This document shows positions 6,994-15,090 of a stretch of 42,815 bases of DNA, in pieces. A program made the position numbers and the translations under genes. This DNA is from a virus. The stretch is taken from positions 1 through 42,815 of IMG/VR virus record IMGVR_UViG_3300015245_000053; one strand, written 5' to 3'. The notes beneath the pieces are model-generated. The model searched no databases. It was not told the DNA's origin and saw only the letters and a list, made by a program, of their open reading frames with translations. Position 1 is the first letter of the stretch. Each line of letters begins with the position of its first letter.

Positions 6994-7875
6994 ATGCAAA
7001 CCGGAGCAGGCGATCTTTTTGGTTCTGGCGGTGGAACAAGTCAGATAAAATCAGGCGGAGTTTTCACTGACGCTCCGTGGGGTGGGGGCGGGGTTTCCCC
7101 TGGTGGCTCTAATCAATGGATGAGTTATCCTGCTCTTCCGAACTTTAATGTTAGCGGTGGTGGCTCGATGCCACAGCAGTATACACTCGCGGATCAGCTT
7201 ATTGGAGGTAAGCATAAGCTAGGCGGTGGGATGACGGCAGAGCCGACGATGGATCCGTTATTTACTAATAATTTTTATGGTATGCTGCGACAGTTGATGA
7301 GCGGAGGAGGAGGTGATCTTCAGAATCAACTGCTGAGTTTTCTAGGTGGTGGTCAATCTAATATACCCGGAGCGTCTTCGCTAACTAGCATGGCACAGAC
7401 CGGAAACCCGATTTCTGCACTCCCGGAATGGCAGAAAATGATTCAAGCGCAGCAGCGTGGTATAGGAGAGAACGCCGCGAATCTAAAAGAACAGTTTGCT
7501 TTTATGGGTGATCTCGCCAGTAGCCCGATGGCTACGGGAATGTCTGATTACTTTGCACAGACTTCTAAAGATCAGAATGCTTTACTTGGTCAACTCGAAA
7601 CACAGTCTATGGAAGCCGCAATGCAGCGTGAGCTGGCTGCGAGTCAGGATATAACGGGAATGGCTGGGGCTGAGACTCAATTCTTGAATCAGCTTTTCCA
7701 AGGAAGCGCTCTAGCAAGTCCGAATATCTATGGTGGAGGAAAGGGAAGCAGTATCTTAGGTGGAATCGGCTCCTTACTCGGAGCGGGAGCGTCAGGAGCA
7801 GGTGCCGGGCTTGCTGCCTCTGCTGGTGGAGCGGGGACGATGGAAGCCATTTTAGCAGGATTAGCGGCTATATGA
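6994..7875 (+). CDS. Gly/Ala-rich ejection (internal virion) protein candidate
   Basis: 293 residues from the ATG at 6994, chosen over an upstream in-frame TTG at 6973 because AGGTGG lies five bases before this ATG. Composition is extreme: Gly runs in the first 130 residues, a helical Gln/Ala/Met-rich middle (AANLKEQFAFMGDLASS), then a glycine/alanine C-terminus (SILGGIGSLLGAGASGAGAG) able to insert in membranes. It opens a block of five such genes after the tail cluster, as internal ejection proteins do in podoviruses. These are carried in the head and injected with DNA. No sequence family is recognised by eye; the role is inferred from position and composition. Confidence 0.55.
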   Translation: MQTGAGDLFGSGGGTSQIKSGGVFTDAPWGGGGVSPGGSNQWMSYPALPNFNVSGGGSMPQQYTLADQLIGGKHKLGGGMTAEPTMDPLFTNNFYGMLRQLMSGGGGDLQNQLLSFLGGGQSNIPGASSLTSMAQTGNPISALPEWQKMIQAQQRGIGENAANLKEQFAFMGDLASSPMATGMSDYFAQTSKDQNALLGQLETQSMEAAMQRELAASQDITGMAGAETQFLNQLFQGSALASPNIYGGGKGSSILGGIGSLLGAGASGAGAGLAASAGGAGTMEAILAGLAAI

Positions 7876-8105
7876 TACTTGATACAAACACCGAAGGTTA
7901 TTTTGAGGCTTTGAATCAGCAAATTCTCGACAAGCCAATGACACCTGATGGTCAGTATTACTATCAACTTACGGAAAAAGGTTTTATTACCTTACACAAG
8001 GATCATCCCTTGATGAAAATGACCGACGATGAATTCGTCGCTACTCTGGATGATCCTTTTTATGATTTAGTAGCCGAGGTAACATACAATGCCGCCATGG
8101 GATGA
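7872..8105 (+). CDS. Unknown 77-aa acidic protein in the ejection-protein block
   Basis: The ATG at 7872 overlaps the previous TGA (ATGA), and its own end overlaps the next gene by 17 bases, so it is tightly coupled on both sides. The protein is acidic, with a helix-turn pattern and aromatic residues (QYYYQLTEKGFITLHKDHPL); no cysteine pair, signal or membrane span. It may be a small chaperone or minor structural part that works with the flanking ejection proteins. Function unknown. Confidence 0.6.
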   Translation: MILDTNTEGYFEALNQQILDKPMTPDGQYYYQLTEKGFITLHKDHPLMKMTDDEFVATLDDPFYDLVAEVTYNAAMG

Positions 8106-9372
8106 GAAAGTTCCTGGGCAACAGGATCAGTCTGCTCAGATAATGCAGTCGATTATGAAAATGCTTCAAAGCGTGGGTGGTGCTACTGGAGCTACTAGCG
8201 GCGGAGGCCCGATCGTACAGCCTGGGACTACTCCACCTCCTCCGCAATCGACGATTCAGTTTGATCCGCATCGCGGAGGCTCTAGTCCGATTTCTACGGC
8301 TCCTCCAAGACCGTATACCCCGATGCCGCAGACAGAGCAGACTGGAGAACAAAGCACTAGAAGCGGGCAGGTAAACGCTGGTCTTACGAGTTTAGGTAAT
8401 TCTCTAAGTGGGATTTTTAATACCATCGGTCAGAAAGAACATGCTAAGAAAGCCGCTCTCGCGGAGAATTATTTAATGCAGATTAATGGTTTACTCGCCT
8501 CTGGCGATCCTGGAGATAAGCAGAAGGCAATGATGATTCTGGAGGATCCGAAGATCCGTAAAGTCTTAAAGACTGGTCTTGAGTATGTCCCTCTCGAAGA
8601 GGAAGTTCCTCCAGAGGCTCACGGAGTTCAGAGCGCGATTCAGAAGATTCAGAAAGGCGGAGCTGGACAGCCTCCTCAAGGACAATCTCAAGGACAGCCA
8701 CAGAGACAGCCTATTATTCCGCAGGCTTCTCAGGAACAACAGCTTAAAGCTGCTATGACTTCGGCTTTATTACAGAAAATAAAGCAGGATCCAGCTGCCG
8801 CGATTAGCATGATGGGACAGTCGCAAATGGATTCTGCGGAGCAACATGCTTCTGAATTCTATAAATCTGGTCTTGGCTTGAGTCCTGCTGATATACAGAC
8901 TATGACCGCCCAGGAGAAACTAGCAGGCTTGAAGATATACGAACAAGCCGTCGGTGCAGCTATACGCGGTGAGATTGATATGTACAAAGCGGGAATGGGT
9001 TATAAAGGTAAAGTAGACTCCGCTACTGTTCTTGGAAATGCTCGTAAATACGCCGCGGACGCAATGAAATCAGCCTGGGCAGCCAGAGATAAAAAGAAAG
9101 GCGGAGCCTCCAACTATGCCGCAGGGGCAAAGGTTTACGAGGATTACGCTAAGAAGTATCTCGATCTCGCAGAGAAAGGAAAAGATGCCAAGGGTATGCC
9201 TTTGTCAGAAGAACAGAAAAAGATTTATCAGCAAAAAGCCGACGCTTATCAACGGCAAGCGGACGAATATCTGAATCAAGTCGGCGATCAGGAATTAATG
9301 GAAATGTTTATGAAGTCCGTTGAAGAGGAGCCAGATGCCTCAGAGTCAGACCCAGAGCCAAAGCCCAATTAA
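8089..9372 (+). CDS. Ejection/internal virion protein candidate
   Basis: 427 residues, ATG after GAGGTAACATACA. Residues 1-110 are Pro/Gln/Gly-rich and disordered, residues 111-180 helical, 190-220 a Gln-rich linker, and 225-427 long amphipathic helices rich in Ala, Lys, Gln and Glu (KKKGGASNYAAGAKVYEDYA) with an acidic end. Mixed disordered and helical content fits the internal proteins of podoviruses that unfold to cross the tail. Its 3' end overlaps the start of the next gene by 38 bases. Assignment rests on composition and order, with no motif to confirm it. Confidence 0.55.
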   Translation: MPPWDEKVPGQQDQSAQIMQSIMKMLQSVGGATGATSGGGPIVQPGTTPPPPQSTIQFDPHRGGSSPISTAPPRPYTPMPQTEQTGEQSTRSGQVNAGLTSLGNSLSGIFNTIGQKEHAKKAALAENYLMQINGLLASGDPGDKQKAMMILEDPKIRKVLKTGLEYVPLEEEVPPEAHGVQSAIQKIQKGGAGQPPQGQSQGQPQRQPIIPQASQEQQLKAAMTSALLQKIKQDPAAAISMMGQSQMDSAEQHASEFYKSGLGLSPADIQTMTAQEKLAGLKIYEQAVGAAIRGEIDMYKAGMGYKGKVDSATVLGNARKYAADAMKSAWAARDKKKGGASNYAAGAKVYEDYAKKYLDLAEKGKDAKGMPLSEEQKKIYQQKADAYQRQADEYLNQVGDQELMEMFMKSVEEEPDASESDPEPKPN

Positions 9373-10894
9373 CGGCGTTCCGCAAGGAGATTATCAAGCA
9401 GTTGATCCTCGGAAGGATCCTATCGCATTTGTGTTTCAGAATAAAGAAGCTCTTGGAAGAATGGATCCTGATAAGGCTGTTAAATTCGTTGATATGCTTT
9501 TCAGAAGAGTAGCGTTACCGAAATACCAGAAGGTAAATCAACAGCGTCCGCTTGATGAAGAGGAATTAGAAGGACTACGACTTCAATTTGCAGCGAGAAT
9601 GTTCGGAATCCCGTATGAGCAGAAAACGAAGTTAAAAGATCCGGAAGTTAAGCATGGTACTTTAGCGAAAGCTGGTGCTTTAGCAGCCGGTGCTGGGGCA
9701 GGTGTAATAGGAGGTTTACGAAGTATTGAGGAATTAAGAGAGAAGATTCAAAAGAGTCTTGGTCCTATTGGAAAGATTGCTCAGTATGATCCAGTTAACA
9801 TAGCCATGAAAAAGGCTATGACCCCCGCAGGCAAAGTAGAAAGCAGAGCCTTCGAAGAAGCCAAGACAGTTTCTCCAGGTGGGGCTGATGTAGCCGCTGG
9901 GATAGGGCATCAAATACCTGCTGCTATCGCTACGGCTGGTGTAGGATCTATCCTACCTGGTGCTGCTAAAACTGCCCCATTGGCTGGGAGAGTAATAGCA
10001 GGGGGAGCCAAGGGAGCTTTAGAGGGTGGAACTTTCGAAGCGTCAAGACCGGGGGGTGATTCGGCTAGCGGCGCACAATGGGGAGGAGTTCTTGGCGCAG
10101 CATTTCCAATGCTCGGAAAGATGTTCGGACTTGGGCGTAAAGCTGTTTCCTCAACTGCGCCTGAGGCTGCTAAGGCTGTGGGGTCCGCGACAGCGGAAGG
10201 GGCCACAGCCAAAGCGGCAGCCGTTGCTGCTAAGGCAGCGGAGGAGAATCCGTCCATAGGAAAGACTCTTGGTCAAGTCGAGAAGCGCGTATCTGAAGGC
10301 AAGTCTCCGACTGGTACGGAACGTCGAGCGGGTCCGTTGAGTGAGATTAAAGGTCCTGACCCAATTAGAGACGCGCGTATTTCTGAACTGAGGAATCTCG
10401 CCAAGACAGGCACAGCCGAGGAGAAAGCATACGCCGAATCTGCTCTGAAGGATATGAGAGAACATCCTTTCGAAAGCGGAGCTACGCTTGGGGAAGATAT
10501 TCGAAAAGCTAGAGCTAAAGAAGGCTCTAAGCCAATTACGAAGTTATCTCCGGAGGAGACAGGACCGAAGATTAGAGCAAAAGAAGGTAAGCCAGCCTCA
10601 CCTGCACAGCAAGCGGCGGATAGAGAGAGAATAGCCGCGAAGCGAGAGCTTTCGAAGAAAGAAGAATTCGGGTCTGCCTTAGAAAAACATGCTCAGGGAT
10701 TGGCTGGCAAGTATACCCCTGGTTCCTTAAATATGATGCACATTCCTGAACTAGAAGAGGCTATGAAGGATTTCCCTAACGGAGAATCTTTTCTAAGAGG
10801 CTTTCAGAAGTTAAGAAAACAGGGTAGATTATCCGATGAGCTTTATTTTCATGAAATGAAGGATTGGCTCGAACAACAATTTGGTGCTCAATAA
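9335..10894 (+). CDS. Ejection protein candidate with membrane-active Gly/Ala segments
   Basis: 519 residues from the ATG at 9335; an upstream TTG at 9320 is less likely because GAGGAG sits seven bases before the ATG. Residues 10-95 are charged and helical. Two Gly/Ala-rich hydrophobic stretches follow, at about 110-130 (AGALAAGAGAGVIGGL) and 185-265 (AAIATAGVGSILPGAAK and onward), like pore-forming ejection proteins. Residues 270-460 are low-complexity Lys/Ala/Glu/Gly, and the last 70 are a folded-looking helical cap. The next gene starts inside its stop codon. Likely injected with DNA; no enzymatic motif seen. Confidence 0.55.
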   Translation: MPQSQTQSQSPINGVPQGDYQAVDPRKDPIAFVFQNKEALGRMDPDKAVKFVDMLFRRVALPKYQKVNQQRPLDEEELEGLRLQFAARMFGIPYEQKTKLKDPEVKHGTLAKAGALAAGAGAGVIGGLRSIEELREKIQKSLGPIGKIAQYDPVNIAMKKAMTPAGKVESRAFEEAKTVSPGGADVAAGIGHQIPAAIATAGVGSILPGAAKTAPLAGRVIAGGAKGALEGGTFEASRPGGDSASGAQWGGVLGAAFPMLGKMFGLGRKAVSSTAPEAAKAVGSATAEGATAKAAAVAAKAAEENPSIGKTLGQVEKRVSEGKSPTGTERRAGPLSEIKGPDPIRDARISELRNLAKTGTAEEKAYAESALKDMREHPFESGATLGEDIRKARAKEGSKPITKLSPEETGPKIRAKEGKPASPAQQAADRERIAAKRELSKKEEFGSALEKHAQGLAGKYTPGSLNMMHIPELEEAMKDFPNGESFLRGFQKLRKQGRLSDELYFHEMKDWLEQQFGAQ

Positions 10895-12786
10895 TGAGTT
10901 GGCTTGGCGAAGCAATTTCGACTTTAGGGAAGGGAGTAAAGGAATTTCTCCCTAAGATTTTCTCTAGCGAACTTTCTACCACTGCTGTTATGTCTGGAGA
11001 GGGAGCTTTGAGGAGAGCAGGTCCGTTCGGAGATATGCTCGTAGATTCGATGAAATCTTGGCAGGATAAATCTGCTCAGAATTCCGGAGAGTACTATACA
11101 GAGTTACTACGAAGCATGAAGCCGCTTCTAAAAGACAAAAGTGTTACAAAGGATATAGCTACTCACTGGCAAAACTTCAAGAATCTTCCGGATGGGCCTT
11201 TGAAAGAGTCGATTACTAAAGCGAAGCTAGCGAGGCTGCATATTTATTCTAGTATGCAGCAAAGCGGAATCAAAGTCGGCCCGATGGTTGAGGATGACTG
11301 GCCGCGTATGTATAACAGGGAACTCTTTGAGGGAGTTAATCGTGCTCAGTCTATTAGTAGATTACAGAATCAAGGCATGTCTTTAAGACAAGCCGAAGGG
11401 CTGTTGGATCAAATAAGTGGCAAGTCGCCGAAGGCGCATAACTACGAGTCACCGAGAAAATGGGATCTTCCTGGCTATCGCCGAGATTTGGGGGTTCTAT
11501 TCGAAGATGTCGACAAAGGCTACAAGCGCCTGAATTGGGCTAAGACCTTCGGCGCGAATGACGAGAATCTTGATCTTATTCTTAAAGGAGTTAAAGAAAC
11601 TGGAGGCAAGTCCGCCCAAGACTTAGCTCTCAAATACGTTGATAGCATAACAAAAAGCGGTAAGTATTATAGAGGGATTCGCCCTTGGGAGCAAGGCTTA
11701 GCGTCCTTGGAGGTAGCAAGTAAACTAAGCCTTGCTGTTTTATCGCATACGAGTCAGCCACTTAACGTCGCAGTTTACGCAGGAGTGAAGCCATTCGCAA
11801 AAGCATTGGCTTCATTGGTGACAGAATTCGTAGAGAACGGAAACGTTCGGAGTGCAGAAGATTTCGCCCTGCGCAGCGGAGCGACATGGACAGAATCCAT
11901 GCGGCGATACAAAGAGCTTTACGGACAGCAAACGGGCGCACTAGGGTCCAAACTTCTCCATGCAACGGGGTTTGTGGCGCTCGACAAATATCGGCGCATA
12001 TTTGCATCCGTAGCGGGTAAACATCTAGCCGAGGAGCTGTTTGGAGAAATACAACGAGGTGTCCGGCCAAATGTTGCTCGATCGAAGCTAAGTCAGATGG
12101 GGATAGATGTGGCGAACGCACTAGAACGTGGAAGACTTTCTGAGGATGATCTTCTGCAAGCAGCAAAGCGAACCTCCGATGTTACGCAATTTACATTTGA
12201 TGCGAATCAGCTTCCACTAGCGTGGAAGGCAAGTCCGATGGCGCGTATTGTACTACAGTTTAAGCAGTATTTTTACACGCAAGCTAACTTCGTTAAGAAT
12301 TTTGCTGTCAAACCCGCGGTTCGATATCTTCGAACTGGAGGAGCCGAAGGAGACATCCGGCCACTAGTCTATATGTCACTGCTCTTCCCCACTTTCGGGG
12401 AATTGACCGCGGATTTACGCGAATACGCCCGGAAGGGAACGCTCGAAGAGCGGTCTGAATATCCTTTGGAGAGATTGGTAGATAATGCAGCGCACGCAGG
12501 AGCCTTTGGTATTTTTCAGGATCTAATCTACAACATAGCCTCTCCGTCAGATTCACCAATTTGGCACTTCGTTGCCGGGCCGGTGATTTCTGACTTCGTA
12601 GATCTCGCTCGCTTACCACATACGAAACAGCCGATAGGACTGGAACTTCTCCGACGTGTACCCGTTGTCGGCCCTGTTGCGTCGTATAAATTGAAGGAAT
12701 CTTCACGTAAGTCTCCTCGTAAAAAGGGTTTCCTCGAAAGAGGTGCTATAACAGAGTTTATGGAGAAAAACCTAGGTTCTCTATAA
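10894..12786 (+). CDS. Large ejection protein candidate (LPD38-like C-terminal region)
   Basis: 630 residues; the ATG lies in the TAATG overlap with the previous gene. The N-terminal 100 residues are helical. Residues 270-330 contain a hydrophobic stretch (LASLEVASKLSLAVLSHTSQ), and about 430-520 read like the large polyvalent-protein-associated domain LPD38 (ASPMARIVLQFKQYF, then paired aromatics and VYMSLLFPTFGEL). The end is very basic (SSRKSPRKKGF). LPD38-type proteins are big multi-domain phage proteins delivered with DNA. No lysozyme or polymerase motif is visible. The LPD38 assignment is tentative. Confidence 0.55.
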   Translation: MSWLGEAISTLGKGVKEFLPKIFSSELSTTAVMSGEGALRRAGPFGDMLVDSMKSWQDKSAQNSGEYYTELLRSMKPLLKDKSVTKDIATHWQNFKNLPDGPLKESITKAKLARLHIYSSMQQSGIKVGPMVEDDWPRMYNRELFEGVNRAQSISRLQNQGMSLRQAEGLLDQISGKSPKAHNYESPRKWDLPGYRRDLGVLFEDVDKGYKRLNWAKTFGANDENLDLILKGVKETGGKSAQDLALKYVDSITKSGKYYRGIRPWEQGLASLEVASKLSLAVLSHTSQPLNVAVYAGVKPFAKALASLVTEFVENGNVRSAEDFALRSGATWTESMRRYKELYGQQTGALGSKLLHATGFVALDKYRRIFASVAGKHLAEELFGEIQRGVRPNVARSKLSQMGIDVANALERGRLSEDDLLQAAKRTSDVTQFTFDANQLPLAWKASPMARIVLQFKQYFYTQANFVKNFAVKPAVRYLRTGGAEGDIRPLVYMSLLFPTFGELTADLREYARKGTLEERSEYPLERLVDNAAHAGAFGIFQDLIYNIASPSDSPIWHFVAGPVISDFVDLARLPHTKQPIGLELLRRVPVVGPVASYKLKESSRKSPRKKGFLERGAITEFMEKNLGSL

Positions 12787-12787
12787 A

Positions 12788-12810
12788 TAGTGTTCACTTG
12801 ATGAACACTA
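12788..12810. promoter_or_regulatory. Dyad A: TAGTGTTCA-N5-TGAACACTA
   Basis: Perfect 9-bp arms around CTTGA, placed after the 630-aa gene and about ten bases before the AAGGAG of the gene at 12831. It is the most symmetrical of six related sites in this window (others near 21034, 27286, 29921, 32913 and 33657). As DNA it could be an operator; as RNA it would form a 9-bp stem just upstream of a ribosome site. Confidence 0.75.
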
Positions 12811-12830
12811 ATTCTAATCAAGGAGCATAT

Positions 12831-13088
12831 ATGCCCACATCGCCAATGTCCCACGGTGAAGTAAAGAGCGTCGAAGACATGCTTGAGGTTTCTCCCTCTT
12901 GCAAGCAGCCGACTTCGAATCTCTATTCCGGATCCGCTGATAACCCAACTGCCAAGGCTCACAGCCCAAAGCATGCCGCAGGTGCTAAGGGGCATCTTAC
13001 GAACTCCGAGAGCGGCTTTGGCAAGAAAGGCTCTGGCTTCACCAGGGATATCGCCGCTGGAAAGAAAGCAGCGAAGAATAAGTTGTAG
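12831..13088 (+). CDS. Small basic disordered late protein
   Basis: 85 residues from the ATG at 12831, selected because AAGGAG lies seven to eight bases upstream and dyad A separates it from the previous gene. The protein is rich in Ser, Gly, Lys, Ala and His with little hydrophobic core, ends in a basic AAGKKAAKNKL, and looks unstructured. Another small basic Ser/Gly/Lys-rich protein, at 33694, also follows a dyad of this family directly, so the two may be regulated alike. It is the last plus-strand gene before the convergent early arm. A DNA-binding or internal head protein is possible; function unknown. Confidence 0.6.
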   Translation: MPTSPMSHGEVKSVEDMLEVSPSCKQPTSNLYSGSADNPTAKAHSPKHAAGAKGHLTNSESGFGKKGSGFTRDIAAGKKAAKNKL

Positions 13089-13090
13089 AA

Positions 13091-13441
13091 TCACATCGTA
13101 ATCGGGCCTGATGGAGGAGGCTGGCTTTTGTCAATCTCCTCCATTACTTTGTCTATTACTTCGTCGGATCCCGGAGGGAGTGTTTTAGTTAGTCCAGGGA
13201 ACACGGAGAGTTGGGGATTGGCGTTCATTGTTATATCCAGGACAACGCGAATTTTTGCAGGTGTCATGCCTCTGTTATTCTTATCAATCGAGAGACTTAT
13301 CCCTCCGTCGTTAATCTCCACGATTTTACCAATCCATTTGATATTCTGTGGAGGGAGAATATCAACCCAATCTCCGAGATAGAGAGTATGATTCATGCAA
13401 TCCTTACACTTTGAAGAAGGTTTGTCGTTGTTATTAGTCAT
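13091..13441 (-). CDS. Unknown 116-aa protein with an SH3-like middle
   Basis: Start set at the ATG at 13441 (MTNNNDKPSSKCKDC), preceded by GGAGGAAGAGG; its ATG overlaps the stop of the 42-aa acidic gene. Residues 11-16 hold CKDC, and residues 22-65 look like a small beta barrel (GDWVDILPP, KWIGKIVEINDGGISL). The C-terminus is Pro-rich and acidic. It is the last gene of the leftward early transcription unit. No family assigned; the CxxC and barrel suggest a small nucleic-acid or protein-binding module. Confidence 0.55.
   Translation of the reverse strand: MTNNNDKPSSKCKDCMNHTLYLGDWVDILPPQNIKWIGKIVEINDGGISLSIDKNNRGMTPAKIRVVLDITMNANPQLSVFPGLTKTLPPGSDEVIDKVMEEIDKSQPPPSGPITM
13111..13144. repeat. 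9-bp perfect inverted repeat at the convergent gene junction
   Basis: ATGGAGGAG and CTCCTCCAT are separated by 16 bases. The repeat lies just past the stop of the last rightward gene, inside the 3' end of the leftward gene that stops at 13091. It could slow or end transcription arriving from the left, though no T-run follows on the plus strand, and part of the symmetry may reflect the EEID codons. A weak terminator candidate. Confidence 0.35.
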
Positions 13442-13562
13442 CCTCTTCCTCCATTTCGGTAAATTCATCGTCGTCTTCGGTTAGTTCTTCGTCTTGAAGA
13501 ATGTCTTCGTCTCCGTCCGGAGTTACGTTGTCAGGATTACTTGGATTAGTTCCTCGACTCAT
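13434..13562 (-). CDS. 42-aa extremely acidic protein
   Basis: ATG at 13562 overlaps the stop of the GroES-like gene (ATGA), and its TAA overlaps the next start, so it is coupled on both sides. After residue 16 nearly every residue is Asp or Glu (GDEDILQDEEL, then EDDDEFTEMEEEDD), giving a net charge near -20 in 42 residues. Such peptides can mimic DNA or act as acidic tails. No family can be assigned at this length. Complete overlap with both neighbours supports that it is translated. Confidence 0.6.
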   Translation of the reverse strand: MSRGTNPSNPDNVTPDGDEDILQDEELTEDDDEFTEMEEEDD

Positions 13563-13873
13563 GTGCCTACTCCTTCTAGCTCGGCTTCGCCCTCTACTAC
13601 ACCGAGAATTTCATCCACGTTGCAGACTCGGAAGACTGGTTGGTTCTTGAAGTTGACTACAGTTCCGGAATAAAGCCCATAAACAAGTCTCTGTCCTACT
13701 TCGTAGTTTACTCCTTCTCCTATCCACTTAACGACACCAGTAGTCGGACGGCGTTGTACTTTCTCAGGTATAACAATTCTGCCTTCGTATTTGAATCCGT
13801 CCTCTACAAGCCAGATTCTACCTGGCGCAGGGACTATGTAGAAGCCTTTTTGTTCTTTTGTGGCTGTGCTCAA
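13559..13873 (-). CDS. GroES-like co-chaperonin
   Basis: 104 residues, close to the 95-100 of bacterial Cpn10. The pattern is that of the GroES fold: an N-terminal strand (FYIVPAPGRIWLVED), GRIVIPEKVQ, a GVVKWIGEG turn, GQRLVYGLYSG, and a final strand VCNVDEILGVVEG. The mobile-loop region (about residues 27-45) is present but short. Phage co-chaperonins such as T4 gp31 replace or tune host GroES so that large capsid proteins can fold in GroEL. It lies at the far end of the early operon beside tiny acidic and unknown genes. The start overlaps the preceding stop by four bases. Confidence 0.75.
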   Translation of the reverse strand: MSTATKEQKGFYIVPAPGRIWLVEDGFKYEGRIVIPEKVQRRPTTGVVKWIGEGVNYEVGQRLVYGLYSGTVVNFKNQPVFRVCNVDEILGVVEGEAELEGVGT

Positions 13874-15090
13874 GGTGTGACACCTTTTACCTTTCTAGTT
13901 TGTGTTCCAACTGCGTGTGAAGCCTTAACTGCGTACATCATATTTCTGCCTTGTTGATATTCATAGATAACTGCTCCTTCTAGGAGCGTGGCGAGTATCT
14001 TGTCTAAGTCTTCCCGTGTTACATCACGCCAAAGAGCCTTCAAGATTTCCTGTCGATTAGCAAAGCCCTTAGCTTCCAGGAAACGAAGTATCTTATCAGT
14101 AGCCACAGCCATTTCCGATTCTCCGACCCCTCTGAAGTCTCTAGGTACATTACCTGCTACACTCATAATCGCGTCATAGGATTTACGAAAGTCCTCCTTT
14201 GTGATAATAAGGTCATCGCCGCGACTGGCGCTCAAACACATCGCCAGTTTTACTACTTGGGCCCATAAAGAAGTTTTATACGAAGTTGTTGCCTCATCGT
14301 CGTACTCCGTTGGGTTAGAGTCTATGGAATAACATGCCTCGAATAACGGCTTTACGTCGTTGGCGAATTGGAATTCTCCTTTGAGTCTGGCGATTGATTG
14401 GAGGTCGATGACAAGATTATCTCTAATGGCGGAATGATTCTGAACGATAGGCCAGGGAAGGAGTTTTTCCCGGTTGTTTGCAACAACGAAGTTAACTCTT
14501 CTTGTAAAGCCTCCTCCAACCGCGCTAGACGGGATTGAGGAGATAAGCCACTCTTGCGTAGTTCCTCCAAGAAGAGAGATGCTGGGATTTTTAATTCTAA
14601 ATTCGCCTTTATGACGAGTTCCATATTCGAAATCTCCTTCGTCGAAGTCCCATATGTCGCAGAGAATAGGGAGAGTATTAGGAGATGCTCCAAGGAAAAC
14701 AGATAACTCCGTTGAGAAAATCATACAAGCGGACTCATTTCCTATCTTTAGAGTTCCTCCAAGCATTGGCTGCGGCCATCCTACGCTAAGACGTTCTAGA
14801 ACGTATTCGATTGTTATACGACCCGATAGGGTATTGGCCACTTTCGCTTCTTTCATTAGATTAATCGCCGGCTTAATCGCTGTTCCTTTTCCTATACCGG
14901 GTCTCCCGACCAAGACTGTGTAGAGATTCGGATGTAATTTATAAGTCCCCCGTCCTACATAAACATTCCGCTTTAGCACCGTCGCTATAGCTGTAGCGGC
15001 ACTCCAGAAAATGAAGGAAAGGGGAGATTCCGAAGCTGGAGCAATAAGGGATACGTATTCGCCAATCCAGTTTTTAAGTCGCCTCGGCAC
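13870..15090 (-). CDS. DUF3987-like P-loop ATPase, probable replication helicase/primase-associated
   Basis: 406 residues from a GTG at 15090 that lies 106 bases inside the end of the polymerase gene. Residues 1-45 match the usual opening of DUF3987-type proteins (NWIGEYVSLIAPASESP, then a helix with two Ala/Thr repeats), and residues 54-70 give LYTVLVGRPGIGKGT, a Walker A motif. Further signals are STELSVFLG, a DIWD-containing segment with a following Tyr, SLLGGTTQEWL and GGGFTRRVNFVV (arginine-finger-like). The last 90 residues resemble a winged helix. Placed directly after the polymerase, it is the best candidate for the replicative helicase. No TOPRIM primase is seen. Confidence 0.6.
   Translation of the reverse strand: MPRRLKNWIGEYVSLIAPASESPLSFIFWSAATAIATVLKRNVYVGRGTYKLHPNLYTVLVGRPGIGKGTAIKPAINLMKEAKVANTLSGRITIEYVLERLSVGWPQPMLGGTLKIGNESACMIFSTELSVFLGASPNTLPILCDIWDFDEGDFEYGTRHKGEFRIKNPSISLLGGTTQEWLISSIPSSAVGGGFTRRVNFVVANNREKLLPWPIVQNHSAIRDNLVIDLQSIARLKGEFQFANDVKPLFEACYSIDSNPTEYDDEATTSYKTSLWAQVVKLAMCLSASRGDDLIITKEDFRKSYDAIMSVAGNVPRDFRGVGESEMAVATDKILRFLEAKGFANRQEILKALWRDVTREDLDKILATLLEGAVIYEYQQGRNMMYAVKASHAVGTQTRKVKGVTP

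Noticed and set aside
9910-10257. Ala/Pro-rich minus-strand frame
   Set aside because: It is the antisense shadow of the Gly/Ala-rich ejection protein; composition explains the openness.
12308-13094. Long minus-strand frames opposite the large ejection protein
   Set aside because: They mirror a gene with a clear coupled start, and their products have no coherent motif.
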